A DNA stretch of 26,169 bases from UBA4655 sp044337015 (GTDB lineage Bacteria; Planctomycetota; Planctomycetia; Pirellulales; UBA1268), in contig JBIIOJ010000015.1 of the NCBI GenBank assembly GCA_044337015.1, positions 1 through 26,169 of the forward strand, given 5' to 3'. Positions 7,340 to 15,582 of this stretch are shown here, piece by piece. A program made the position numbers and the translations under genes. Positions within the stretch are counted from its first letter, which is position 1. Every line of letters begins with the position of its first letter. The notes beneath the pieces were generated by a model, which searched no databases, was not told the origin of the DNA, and worked only from the letters and a program-made list of their open reading frames with translations.

Positions 7340-9479
7340 GGAAGGTCCTTCCCTCGCGGGCCATCGCCAGCAGCCTGTCCGTCGGCCGCATCCGCACGCC
7401 GAGCGGCTCGAAAACCGAGAGCCTCTCCAGGATCGTTTCGGCGCCGAGCGAGTCGGCCCAGCCGAGGAGGCCGCCGCGAAACGCCGGAAACCCGAGGCCG
7501 TGGACGACGGCCAGATCAACATCGCCGGAGTGGTCCACGACGCCCTCGTCGAGCGCGAGCGTCGCTTCGAGCACCATCGGCAGGAAGAGGCGGTCGATGA
7601 TCCGATCGTCGGCGTGCACCACCGCGGGATCGCCGTGCGGCTCGAGCGCGTAGGGCTCGAGCCGTTTCGCGATCGCCGGGTTCGGCACGAGCGGCTGGCC
7701 GCGGCCACCGTGGAGGTAGAACCCGGCGCCGCTTTTCTGCCCGAGCAGTTTCGCACGCACCATCGCGGGGATGACCGGCGACGCCTCGATCCGGTCGCCG
7801 AAGCTCTCGTGCATGACGATGCCGGCATAGAACGCGGTGTCGAGGCCGATGAGGTCGTAGAGTTCGATCGGCCCCACGGGCATGCCGAACGCCTTCGCCA
7901 CCCGGTCGATCTTCTGCGGCGACACTCCCTCCCGCACGAGTTCGATCGCCTCGTGGAGGTAGGGCATGAGCACGCGGTTCACGAGGAATCCGGGCGAGTC
8001 CTTCACGACGATCGGCAGCTTACCGATCGCCCGCGCGAAGGCGACGGCCGTCGCGATCGTGCGGTCGCTCGTCTCGACGCCGCGGACGACCTCCACGAGC
8101 GGGCGCTTGCGGACCGGCACGAAGAAGTGGATGCCGCAGACCCGCGAGCGGTCGGCGATCCCCTCGGCGATCCTCGCGATGCGATAGGTAGACGTGTTCG
8201 TCGCGAGCACCGTCTCGGGCCGCACGAGCCGTTCGAGCTCCGCAAACACCTCCCGCTTCACCTCGATCTTCTCCGTCACCGCCTCGATCACGAGGTCGGC
8301 GTCGGCCGCGACGGCGATTCGTCCCGCCGTCCGCAGCCTCGACGCGAGCTGCACGGCCCGTTGCGGGTCGCTCCGTCGGGTCTCGCGATCCCAGGCTGCC
8401 TCGTCGAGGATCGTCCGGGTCGCCTTCTCGAGCATCGCCTCCGACGTTTCAGCCACGGCGGTGACGAGCCCCGCGCGAAGGCTCGCGGCGGCGATGCCGC
8501 TTCCCATCACCCCCGCGCCGACGATCGCGACCCGCTCGACCGCCCGATCGGTCGCAGGCTGACGTCGCCGGCTCCGCTCCCCCACGAGGTGAAGATGCAC
8601 GAGTTGGCGAGCGATGGGCGACCGCGAGAGCGACTCGAACCGACGGCTTTCGAGACCGCCGGCCGCCTCGGCATCGACCGCTGATCCATCGAGGATGAGT
8701 TCGACGATCACCTGCGGCGCGGGATAACGGCCGCCCGTGCGGGCGAGAATCGCGGCCGAGGCGGTCGATGCGATGAAGGCTCTCTCCGACTCGTCGAGTT
8801 CCACCCGGCCGGCGGCCCGCCGCCTCCGCGCGAGATGCCCACCGCGGGAGGCTTCCGCGAGAAGCAGCCTTCGAGCCGACTCGATCGCCCACCCTGCCGA
8901 CACGACGGCATCGACGAGTCCGAGTCGCCTAGCCCGTGCGGCGTCGACCGGCTCCCCCGAGGCCGCCAGTTCGATGGCGGCGGCCGGGCCGACGAGCCTC
9001 GGCAGCCGAACCGTGCCGCCCCAGCCCGGCAGGATGCCGAGTTTCACCTCCGGCAGCCCGAGCGACACGTGCGGTGAATCGGTCGCGATCCGAAAATCGC
9101 AGGAGAGAGCGAGTTCCAGCCCACCGCCGAGGCAGACGCCGTCGATCACGGCCACGCTGGGCCAGGGCCGCGACGAAAACCGACCGAACAAAGCCCTGCC
9201 TGCGTCGCACACCCCCGCCAGGTCCCCCTCGGGCATGCCCCCGCCAAGCCGCTCGGCGAGCCGGTCGACGTCGGCGCCGGCGAAAAACGATCCCGGCCGG
9301 CCGGAGGCGACCAGGAGCCCCGAAGGGGGCGGACCGGCGTCGATCGCATCGAGCGCCCGGGCCATTTCGTCCAGCACTTCCCGGGTGAGCACGTTCTGGC
9401 TGCGGCCCGGCACGAGAAAGGCGACCGTGACCAGCCCGTCGTCCGAACGCTCCAGCGAGAGTGTCTGGAATGGCTCCAT
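7329..9479 (-). CDS. Enoyl-CoA hydratase / 3-hydroxyacyl-CoA dehydrogenase (FadB/FadJ-like)
   Basis: A 716-residue bifunctional beta-oxidation enzyme: hydration of trans-2-enoyl-CoA, then NAD-dependent oxidation of L-3-hydroxyacyl-CoA. The N-terminal crotonase domain (about 1-260) has FFAGADV (65-71), GGGLELALSCD with E122 and GLPEVKLGILPGWGGT with E144, both catalytic glutamates. The dehydrogenase starts with IVGAGVMGSGIA (319-330). It has the dyad residues H451 in GIHFFVPV and E463 in LVEVV, then KDSPGFLVNR (493-502) and two C-terminal helical domains. The asparagine of the usual HFFNP motif is valine (V454). The start is the ATG at 9479, where homology begins; no clear Shine-Dalgarno is seen. 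It is divergent from the DUF6580 gene by about 100 bases and overlaps the thiolase by 11 bases, giving the alpha/beta subunit pair of a probable trifunctional complex. Confidence 0.95.
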   Translation of the reverse strand: MEPFQTLSLERSDDGLVTVAFLVPGRSQNVLTREVLDEMARALDAIDAGPPPSGLLVASGRPGSFFAGADVDRLAERLGGGMPEGDLAGVCDAGRALFGRFSSRPWPSVAVIDGVCLGGGLELALSCDFRIATDSPHVSLGLPEVKLGILPGWGGTVRLPRLVGPAAAIELAASGEPVDAARARRLGLVDAVVSAGWAIESARRLLLAEASRGGHLARRRRAAGRVELDESERAFIASTASAAILARTGGRYPAPQVIVELILDGSAVDAEAAGGLESRRFESLSRSPIARQLVHLHLVGERSRRRQPATDRAVERVAIVGAGVMGSGIAAASLRAGLVTAVAETSEAMLEKATRTILDEAAWDRETRRSDPQRAVQLASRLRTAGRIAVAADADLVIEAVTEKIEVKREVFAELERLVRPETVLATNTSTYRIARIAEGIADRSRVCGIHFFVPVRKRPLVEVVRGVETSDRTIATAVAFARAIGKLPIVVKDSPGFLVNRVLMPYLHEAIELVREGVSPQKIDRVAKAFGMPVGPIELYDLIGLDTAFYAGIVMHESFGDRIEASPVIPAMVRAKLLGQKSGAGFYLHGGRGQPLVPNPAIAKRLEPYALEPHGDPAVVHADDRIIDRLFLPMVLEATLALDEGVVDHSGDVDLAVVHGLGFPAFRGGLLGWADSLGAETILERLSVFEPLGVRMRPTDRLLAMAREGRTFHAG

Positions 9480-9569
9480 CCGCGGAAGTGTGGCTTGCCG
9501 GATCGACAAAAACCAGTAGGGTATCGGGGTCGCCGCCCGGGCAAAGCCCTCCGCGGCACGGTCCACCCC

Positions 9570-9574
9570 GGAGG
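9570..9574 (+). promoter_or_regulatory. Shine-Dalgarno site deciding the DUF6580 start
   Basis: GGAGG seven bases before ATG 9582. It favours this start over the in-frame upstream one at 9495, which lacks such a site and would add 29 residues without membrane or family character. Confidence 0.6.
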
Positions 9575-9581
9575 CTGTTCC

Positions 9582-10220
9582 ATGGCCATGACCGATATGC
9601 TGGCATCTCGCAAAGGAAGCCGTGCCGGTCTGGCCGCCGTTTTTGGCGACCCGTCGGCGTTGGCCGCGGTCTGGATCGTGCTCGTGGTGATCGGCGCCGC
9701 CGGCCGGCTTTGGCAGCCGGCCTATCACGTGACGCCGATGGCCGCCATCGGTCTCGTGGCAGGGGCCGTGTTCGCAAGCCCCGTCGTGGCCGCGAGCGTG
9801 CCGGTGGCGGCACTCGCCGTCAGCAACCTCTTCCTCCCCTCCTACGGCAGCTTCACCATGGCAGTCGTGGTGTTCGCGGCGACGGCATGGCCGGCCCTGC
9901 TCGCCTTTGTTGCACCGGGCATCCGAGAGGGCCGCGTTTGGACCTGGCTTGGCGGGGCTCTCGCCCACTCGCTCGTCTTCTTCCTCGCGACGAACCTGGC
10001 CTACTGGTGGATTTCGGATGACTACCCCCACTCCGCCGCCGGCCTCGCGGAGTGCTTCACGATGGCACTGCCTTTCTACCGCTGGATGCCCGTGGGCGAT
10101 GCCGCCTGGTCGCTTGCCGCGTTCGCCCTCGTGCGATCACTGGCCGCGGCGGCGGGATCTCGGCCGGTGCAGGCGGGCGGCGTGGTTCCCGACGGCGGTC
10201 GCGGCGTGCCGCTTGACTGA
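9582..10220 (+). CDS. DUF6580-type integral membrane protein
   Basis: A 212-residue hydrophobic protein resembling the DUF6580 family of small membrane proteins, whose function is not established; a transport-related role is sometimes supposed because of its ECF S-component-like look. Visible family-like features are GRLWQPAYHVTPMAAIGLVAGAVF (41-64), the helix SLVFFLATNLAYWW (130-143), YPHSAAGLAECFTMALPFYRWMPVGD (148-173) and a last helix near 175-190. About five to six membrane segments are likely. A conserved aromatic-rich stretch with D146/D147 and the PFYR turn are candidates for functional positions. The gene is divergent from the beta-oxidation operon and lies 37 bases before the tRNA gene on the same strand. 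No substrate can be named. Confidence 0.75.
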   Translation: MAMTDMLASRKGSRAGLAAVFGDPSALAAVWIVLVVIGAAGRLWQPAYHVTPMAAIGLVAGAVFASPVVAASVPVAALAVSNLFLPSYGSFTMAVVVFAATAWPALLAFVAPGIREGRVWTWLGGALAHSLVFFLATNLAYWWISDDYPHSAAGLAECFTMALPFYRWMPVGDAAWSLAAFALVRSLAAAAGSRPVQAGGVVPDGGRGVPLD

Positions 10221-10257
10221 AGGGGCCCGTGCCGCAGAATGACGTGGAGTTTGTTCC

Positions 10258-10341
10258 GCGGGAATGGCGGAATTGGCAGACGCGCCAGGTTGAGGGCCTG
10301 GTGGTAGTAATACCGTGCAGGTTCAAGTCCTGTTTCCCGCA
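10258..10341 (+). tRNA. tRNA-Leu (anticodon GAG)
   Basis: An 84-base class II tRNA. The acceptor stem GCGGGAA (10258-10264) pairs with TTCCCGC (10334-10340), followed by discriminator A10341. The anticodon stem CCAGG/CCTGG (10285-10289 with 10297-10301) closes the loop TTGAGGG with anticodon GAG at 10292-10294, reading CUC/CUU leucine codons. The long variable arm (GGTA/TACC) is typical of leucine tRNA, and the T loop is TTCAAGT. CCA is not encoded. The gene ends 29 bases before the S1-protein gene. Confidence 0.97.
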
Positions 10342-10370
10342 GTTTCTTTCGTTCGTGACCGCATAATCCC

Positions 10371-11927
10371 ATGACCAGCGACGCCCAGGAGCCTGAGCAG
10401 CCGAAGCGTCGGATTCCGATCGGAAGCCAACGGGAGGGAGTGCCGGTTCCCAAGCTGCCGCCCCGGCATCTGCTCGTCTCGCCGAGTCCCGCGGCAGCCC
10501 AGCCCGCCGACCGCGGGCCCGTGGAACCGACCCCGATCATCGACGTCGCGGCCGAAGCCGTCGCCCGACACAAGCAGAAGCAACTCGAACGGAAGCAAGG
10601 CGAGCCGCGAAACCCGCCGCGTCCCAAGGCGGCTCCGCCATCACCGCGGATCGAGGTACCTAACCTCCGTGCCCCTCTCGAAGACGACCTCGCGAGTGAG
10701 TTCGAGGAGGCTCTCGGGGACGTCGAGATCGACGCCCTGCTCGACGCGAGCGTGCCGGCGAAGGCCGAAGCCGCGATCGAACCCGGCACCAGGATCACCG
10801 GCACGGTCATCCGTGTCGGCGCTGATACGGCCTTCATCGACCTCGGTGCGAGGCGGCAAGCCGCGCTCAAACTCGTGGATCTTGACCCCGAGTCGTTCCC
10901 CACCGTCGGCGATTCGATCGACGTCACGGTCGGATCGCGCAACGAGGAGGACGGCCTCTACGAAGTGGCACTGGCCAATCGCGCCGTGTCGGTCGACGAC
11001 TATTCGCAGATCGAAGCCGGCATGATCGTCGCGGCCCGCGTGGTCGCGGCCAACAAGGGGGGCCTCGAGGCCGACGTCGCCGGCCTGCGGGGTTTCATCC
11101 CCGCGAGCCTCGTGAGCGTGTGGCGGGTGGAGAACCTCGAGGAACTCGTCGGCCAGACGCTCGAGTGCCTGGTGACGGAGATCGTGCCGTCGGCGAGGCG
11201 GCTGGTGCTCTCGCGGCGGGCGGTGATCGAGCGACAGGCGGCCGACGCCAAGGTGAAGCTCCTCGAGACGCTCGAAGTCGGCTCGCTCCTCGACGGGATC
11301 GTCCGGAGCGTCCGCGATTTTGGGGCATTCGTCGACATCGGCCACGGTGTCGAGGGGCTCGTGCACGTCAGTCAGCTCTCCTGGGACCGCGTCGCGAATC
11401 CCGCCGACGTGCTCCAGCCGGGACAGGCGATCCGCGTGGTCGTCAAGAAGATCGATCGCGACACCGGCAAGATCTCGCTCTCGGCCCGTGACCTCGTGGA
11501 GAGCCCATGGAAGCGGGCCGCGGAGAAGTACCACGTCGGGGCGACCGTCCGCGGCACGGTCAGCCGCATCGCCCAGTTCGGCGCCTTCGTGCGGCTCGAG
11601 CCCGGGGTGGAGGGGCTCGTACACGTGTCGGAGCTCGCCCACCGCCACGTCCGCAGCGTGTCGGACGTCGCCAAGGAGGGAGAGGAGGTCGAGTGCCGCG
11701 TGCTCTCGATCGATCCCGACGAGCAGCGGATGAGCCTCTCGATCAAGGCGGTCGCCGCGAAGCCCGTCGAAGCGGGCGAGGCCGACGACGCTGCAGAAGG
11801 GGATGGCCGCGGTACGGAAGCTCTGGCCGCCGCGGCAGCCTCGCCACCGGCGCGTCGCAAGAACGCGCCGCTCAAGGGAGGGATCGGCGGCGGAGCGACG
11901 GGCGAGCGGTTCGGCCTGAAGTGGTAG
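10371..11927 (+). CDS. S1 RNA-binding domain protein (ribosomal protein S1-like)
   Basis: A 518-residue protein with four S1 (OB-fold) RNA-binding domains at about residues 140-205, 225-290, 303-372 and 390-460. The last two are the most canonical (FGAFVDIGHGVEGLVHVSQLSW and FGAFVRLEPGVEGLVHVSELA) and each is followed by a KISLS/RMSLS strand. The first 140 residues are proline- and charge-rich and probably disordered, as is the C-terminal tail after 465. Bacterial S1 proteins bind mRNA on the 30S subunit and help initiation; E. coli S1 has six domains, so this is a shorter S1-like form as in several non-proteobacterial groups. No Shine-Dalgarno is visible before the ATG. It lies directly after tRNA-Leu and could be cotranscribed with it. 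Confidence 0.88.
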   Translation: MTSDAQEPEQPKRRIPIGSQREGVPVPKLPPRHLLVSPSPAAAQPADRGPVEPTPIIDVAAEAVARHKQKQLERKQGEPRNPPRPKAAPPSPRIEVPNLRAPLEDDLASEFEEALGDVEIDALLDASVPAKAEAAIEPGTRITGTVIRVGADTAFIDLGARRQAALKLVDLDPESFPTVGDSIDVTVGSRNEEDGLYEVALANRAVSVDDYSQIEAGMIVAARVVAANKGGLEADVAGLRGFIPASLVSVWRVENLEELVGQTLECLVTEIVPSARRLVLSRRAVIERQAADAKVKLLETLEVGSLLDGIVRSVRDFGAFVDIGHGVEGLVHVSQLSWDRVANPADVLQPGQAIRVVVKKIDRDTGKISLSARDLVESPWKRAAEKYHVGATVRGTVSRIAQFGAFVRLEPGVEGLVHVSELAHRHVRSVSDVAKEGEEVECRVLSIDPDEQRMSLSIKAVAAKPVEAGEADDAAEGDGRGTEALAAAAASPPARRKNAPLKGGIGGGATGERFGLKW

Positions 11928-11950
11928 CCTGACCACGCTCCGGCCGTGAG

Positions 11951-11961
11951 GAGGAGAGGAG
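11951..11961 (+). promoter_or_regulatory. Shine-Dalgarno site deciding the oxidoreductase start
   Basis: Purine-rich GAGGAGAGGAG with its last AGGAG eight bases before ATG 11970. It supports that start over the in-frame GTG at 11946, which lies inside or before the site. Confidence 0.65.
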
Positions 11962-11969
11962 ACGATCCG

Positions 11970-13259
11970 ATGCTGAAACCCGTCTCTCGCGGTCTGCGTT
12001 CGCCTTCGCGGCGGACATTCCTCAAGACCGCCGCAAATGGCGGCCTCGCCGCGGTTTCCACCCCGTACATTCTCACCTCGAAGGCGCTCGGCGACGCGAC
12101 GACTCCGCCCGCGAGCGACCGGATCGTGATGGGTGGCATCGGCATCGGCAACATGGGCTCGGGGGACCAGGGAGCATTCCTCGGCCGGCCGGACGTCCAG
12201 TACGTCGCGGTCTGCGACGTGAGGCAGAAGTGGCGAGACGCAGGCAAGGCCCGCGTGGACGGTCGCTACGGCAACAAGGACTGCGCCGCCTACGTCGACT
12301 TCCGCGAGCTTCTCTCCAGGGACGACATCGACGCGGTGCACATCGCGACGCCCGACCACTGGCACGCGATCATGACGATCGCGGCCTGCCGCTCGGGCAA
12401 GGACGTCTACCTTCAGAAGCCCGAGACGCTGACGCTCCGCGAGGGCCCGCTCATGATCGCCGCGGCCCGCCGCTACGGCCGCATCGTCTCAGGCGGCAGC
12501 CAGCGGGTGCTCGAGGACTACAAAACGATCGTCGAGCCCTGCTGGGCCGGCGAGGTGGGCGCGATCAGGTCGATCGACATCAACGTCGGCCCTCCCTCGA
12601 TGGCCTGCTACCTGCCCGCCCAGGAGACGCCGCTCGACATCGACTGGGACCTCTGGCTCGGACCGGCCCCCTGGGAGCCGTACAACCCTGGCCGCTGCGA
12701 CGGCAACTTCGGCTGCAACGGCGGCAGCTGGCGATCGTACGTCGATTACTCCGGCGGCAGCCTCACCGACTGGGGAGCCCACAACTTCGGCGGCACGATC
12801 TTCGCGGCCGACCTGCTCGAACTGCAGCCTTCGGCCGTGACCTACCATCCCGTTTCGGCGGATGGCAAGGACGCGGCGTACGTTTCGCTCGACTATCCCA
12901 ACGGCGTCGCGCTCCACTGCAACCGACCGCAGCATTTGCGGACCGAGAAAGCGTCGGTGTCGCACGACCGCGGCATCCAAATCACCGGCGATGGCCAGCC
13001 CCGCGAGGCGAAGCCGGTTCCCGTCTACCGCGGCACAGGCGGCATCTACGGCGACTTCATCGAATGCGTGAAGACCCGCGAGAGGCCGTTCCGCGACATC
13101 GAGCCGGCCGTGAACACGATGACGGCGCCGCACCTCGTGGCAATCGCGATCAGGCTCGAGCGGTCCTTGAACTGGGATCGCGCCGCGCAGCACTTCACGG
13201 GCGACGACGAGGCCAACCGGCTGCTCGACCGCGCCCGTCGTGAACCTTGGATCCTCTGA
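11970..13259 (+). CDS. Tat-exported Gfo/Idh/MocA family oxidoreductase
   Basis: A 429-residue NAD(P)-dependent sugar or polyol oxidoreductase of the Gfo/Idh/MocA family. The N-terminus carries a twin-arginine signal (SRRTFLK at 13-19, then a weakly hydrophobic stretch ending near ALGDA, 39-43), so the folded protein is probably exported with its cofactor. The Rossmann fold shows GGIGIGNMGSGDQG (55-68), VAVCDV (79-84) and HIATPDHWH (124-132). The family EKP motif reads QKP (149-151), so the usual glutamate is replaced; this occurs in exported planctomycete members. The C-terminal domain contains the histidine-bearing segment DWGAHNFGG. The two HEAT-repeat genes follow at short spacing on the same strand. 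The substrate is unknown; the fold and export call is strong. Confidence 0.92.
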   Translation: MLKPVSRGLRSPSRRTFLKTAANGGLAAVSTPYILTSKALGDATTPPASDRIVMGGIGIGNMGSGDQGAFLGRPDVQYVAVCDVRQKWRDAGKARVDGRYGNKDCAAYVDFRELLSRDDIDAVHIATPDHWHAIMTIAACRSGKDVYLQKPETLTLREGPLMIAAARRYGRIVSGGSQRVLEDYKTIVEPCWAGEVGAIRSIDINVGPPSMACYLPAQETPLDIDWDLWLGPAPWEPYNPGRCDGNFGCNGGSWRSYVDYSGGSLTDWGAHNFGGTIFAADLLELQPSAVTYHPVSADGKDAAYVSLDYPNGVALHCNRPQHLRTEKASVSHDRGIQITGDGQPREAKPVPVYRGTGGIYGDFIECVKTRERPFRDIEPAVNTMTAPHLVAIAIRLERSLNWDRAAQHFTGDDEANRLLDRARREPWIL

Positions 13260-13290
13260 AGCGTTCTCTCCGACACCCACGGGTACGCCG

Positions 13291-14025
13291 ATGGCCCATG
13301 ACATCAACTCGATCGATGGTCCTTTTCGATCGCTCGAGGCGTACGACTGGGGGGCCGACGCGGGCTTCTTCAAGGCGATCGACGCCGCGGTGATCGCAGC
13401 GCACGGCGATGCCATCCTCCGGGGCGAACTGGAGAAGCGGCTCTCGGCGATCCTCTCAGGCGACGCGAGCCGGGCCGCAAAGGAATACGCCTGCCGCAAG
13501 CTCTCGATGATCGGAACGGCCTCGAGCGTGCCGCCGCTCGCCTTGCTCCTCCCGCAGAAAGAGCACTCGCACATGGCCAGGTTCGCCTTGGAACGCATCG
13601 CCGGCGGAGAGGCGACCGACGCCCTGCGCGAGGCATTTTCCAGCCTCAACGGCGATCTCAAGCTCGGCATGATGGCTTCGCTCGCAGCGCGGCGGGATGC
13701 GGCGAGTGTGCCGCTCTTCGCGGCCTTGCTCGCAGGCGACGAGAGGACCGCCGTCGCCGCTGCAGATGCCCTGGGAATGATCCGTGATTCCGCCGCGGCG
13801 GAGGCGCTCGCGGCCGTGGCCGCATCCGCTGGCAGCAAGAAAGCCCGTGCCATCACCGACGCCCGCCTCGCCTGTGCCGAAGCCATGCTCGCCGAAGGGA
13901 AGCGGTCCGAGGCGATGGTGATCTACCGTGCGATCGAAGCGGCGGCGGCCGGCAGTCCGGCCGAGAAGCCCGCCCTGCTCGCGGCGAAGCGGGGCATCGT
14001 CGCCTGCCTCGACACGACACCCTGA
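13291..14025 (+). CDS. Cytosolic HEAT-repeat protein
   Basis: A 244-residue alpha-helical protein with degenerate HEAT/armadillo-type repeats from about residue 40 to 190. Examples are AAKEYACRKLSMIGTASSVPPLALLL, then MARFALERIAGGEATDALREAF and AVAAADALGMIRDSAAAEALAAVA. Such repeats act as protein-binding scaffolds; no catalytic residues are seen. There is no signal peptide, in contrast to the next gene. The ATG at 13291 was chosen because the protein then starts just before the first helix. A GTG at 13240 is in frame, would overlap the oxidoreductase by 20 bases and cannot be excluded, since neither start has a clear Shine-Dalgarno. The tight spacing suggests an operon with the oxidoreductase and the exported HEAT protein. 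Confidence 0.8.
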   Translation: MAHDINSIDGPFRSLEAYDWGADAGFFKAIDAAVIAAHGDAILRGELEKRLSAILSGDASRAAKEYACRKLSMIGTASSVPPLALLLPQKEHSHMARFALERIAGGEATDALREAFSSLNGDLKLGMMASLAARRDAASVPLFAALLAGDERTAVAAADALGMIRDSAAAEALAAVAASAGSKKARAITDARLACAEAMLAEGKRSEAMVIYRAIEAAAAGSPAEKPALLAAKRGIVACLDTTP

Positions 14026-14084
14026 CCACGTCGACGTTCCGGCGTCGGTCTTCCATACACCCCCGTCGGCCAGGAGCCCCTGCC

Positions 14085-15473
14085 ATGCATGTTGCCCGAT
14101 GCCTCCGCCGCGCGGCGTGCGTTTGCCTGCCGGCCCTCGCATTCCTTCATGCCTTCGCGGCCGGAAGCGATCCGGAACTCGTGCCGACGGTGGTCGCGAT
14201 GCTCGCCGACGCCGATCCGGAGGTGCGGGCGATCGCGCTCGACCGGGTGCGTCATGGCGCCAAGGGGGAAGCCGCGACCTCGCAGTTCGCCGGCACGATC
14301 GCGAAATTGCCGGCGGCCCAGCAGGTGGCGCTCGTCGGGGCGCTTGCCGAACGGGGCGACAGCGCCGCCGTTCCCGCGATAACCGCCCTGCTGCTTGCGG
14401 CGAAGGAGCCCGCAGTCCGCGTCGCCTCGATCCGGGCGATCGGTGCGCTCGGCTCGGCTGGCGAGACACCCATCTTGATTCGTTCCCTCTCCGCGGGCGA
14501 CCCGGATCGCTCGGCCGCCAGATTTGCCCTCACGGCCCTCCGCGGCGACGGCGCGACGAAGAAGATCGTCGAAGCCGCCAGACTCGCCGCACCGGGCCTG
14601 CGGCCCGTCTTCCTCGACATTCTCGTCGACCGGCGGGCCCGGTCGGCCCTGCCCGACTTCGTCGCGATGGCCGTCGACGCCGATGCCGGCGTCCGTCAGG
14701 CCGCGATGCGGGCGCTCGGGAAGCTCGGTGGTCCCGAGCAGGTCGATGGACTCGTGAAAGGACTCCTCGCGACCCCGGCCGGCGAGGAGCGAGCCGCCGC
14801 GGAACGCGCGGTCGTCGCCGTCTGCACGCAGAACCCGGGCAAGGAGAAGGCCGCGGCGGCGTTTTTGTCGAGGTTCGAAGCGTCGCCGGAAGCCGACCGC
14901 GAATCCCTCCTGCCGACGCTCGGCCGCGTCGGCGGCCCCGGGGCGCTTGCCATCATCGACCGGCTCGTGGCCGATGCCGACAGTGCCAAACGGCAGTTCG
15001 GCCTCAAGGCTCTCACGCGGTGGCCGGATGCCACGGTGGCCGATCGAATCCTGGGACTGCTCGGCAAGTCGCAAGATGCCGCCGAGCGCGAAATGCTCCT
15101 GGCGGCGCTCATCAGGATCGCGCCCCTGCCCGACAACAAACTCAGCGATCAGCAGAAGCTCGCTCTCCTCAAGAAGACCATGGGCCTCTGTCAGAAGAAC
15201 GAGGACCGGGCCAGGGTGCTGGAACGGGCCAACGCGATCCGCACCATCGAAACCTTCCGCTTCGTCCTTCCCTACCTCGACGATCCGGCGCTCGCCGAGC
15301 CAGCCTGCAAGAGCGTGGTCGAGCTCGCGCACCACCAGAAGCTCCGCGACTCCAGCAAAGACGAGTTCGCGAAGGCACTCGACAAGGTGATATCCCTGAC
15401 AAAGGACGCTGAGCTCGTCGAGCGGGCCAACCGCTACAAGGAAGGCAAGACCTGGGAGCGGAAGAAGGGCTGA
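14085..15473 (+). CDS. Exported HEAT-repeat protein
   Basis: A 462-residue protein with an N-terminal signal peptide (arginines at 5, 8 and 9, hydrophobic core to about 25, cleavage likely after AFA). It is followed by HEAT-like helical repeats along most of its length: ADADPEVRAIALDRVRHG, KEPAVRVASIRAIGALGSAG, ADAGVRQAAMRALGKLGGPEQV, and weaker repeats to about 410. It is probably a periplasmic scaffold. AGGAG at 14072-14076, eight bases before the ATG, supports the start. The C-terminal part (from about 350) is lysine-rich and ends in a charged helix. The cytosolic HEAT protein upstream and this exported one flank the membrane from opposite sides, and the Tat-exported oxidoreductase could share its compartment. 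The partner is unknown. Confidence 0.85.
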   Translation: MHVARCLRRAACVCLPALAFLHAFAAGSDPELVPTVVAMLADADPEVRAIALDRVRHGAKGEAATSQFAGTIAKLPAAQQVALVGALAERGDSAAVPAITALLLAAKEPAVRVASIRAIGALGSAGETPILIRSLSAGDPDRSAARFALTALRGDGATKKIVEAARLAAPGLRPVFLDILVDRRARSALPDFVAMAVDADAGVRQAAMRALGKLGGPEQVDGLVKGLLATPAGEERAAAERAVVAVCTQNPGKEKAAAAFLSRFEASPEADRESLLPTLGRVGGPGALAIIDRLVADADSAKRQFGLKALTRWPDATVADRILGLLGKSQDAAEREMLLAALIRIAPLPDNKLSDQQKLALLKKTMGLCQKNEDRARVLERANAIRTIETFRFVLPYLDDPALAEPACKSVVELAHHQKLRDSSKDEFAKALDKVISLTKDAELVERANRYKEGKTWERKKG

Positions 15474-15555
15474 TCGGCGGGACTTCATCCCTCCGCGGCA
15501 TTCCTCCGCAACAAAGGGGGGCAGCAAGTGCCTCGGCCTGCCGGGCAAAGCGGCA

Positions 15556-15582
15556 CGACGACCGCTCCTACGGCTGTCGTCG
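15556..15582. terminator. Possible hairpin between convergent genes
   Basis: CGACGAC (15556-15562) pairs perfectly with GTCGTCG (15576-15582), with two or three more pairs inside after one mismatch. The loop contains the stop codon of the sigma-54 activator gene. No run of T follows on either strand, so an intrinsic terminator is only a possibility. Confidence 0.3.

Noticed and set aside
7340..7828. Longer N-terminus for the thiolase
   Set aside because: The extra 163 residues are an out-of-frame reading of the hydratase/dehydrogenase gene; family homology starts at the ATG at 7339.
6678..8684. Long plus-strand reading frame of 668 residues
   Set aside because: Antisense to the thiolase and hydratase/dehydrogenase genes; composition is shadow-like and no family is recognisable.
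10641..12365. Minus-strand reading frame of 574 residues and a similar one at 13923-15548
   Set aside because: Both lie opposite well-supported genes (S1 protein and Gfo/Idh; HEAT proteins) and have no recognisable domain.
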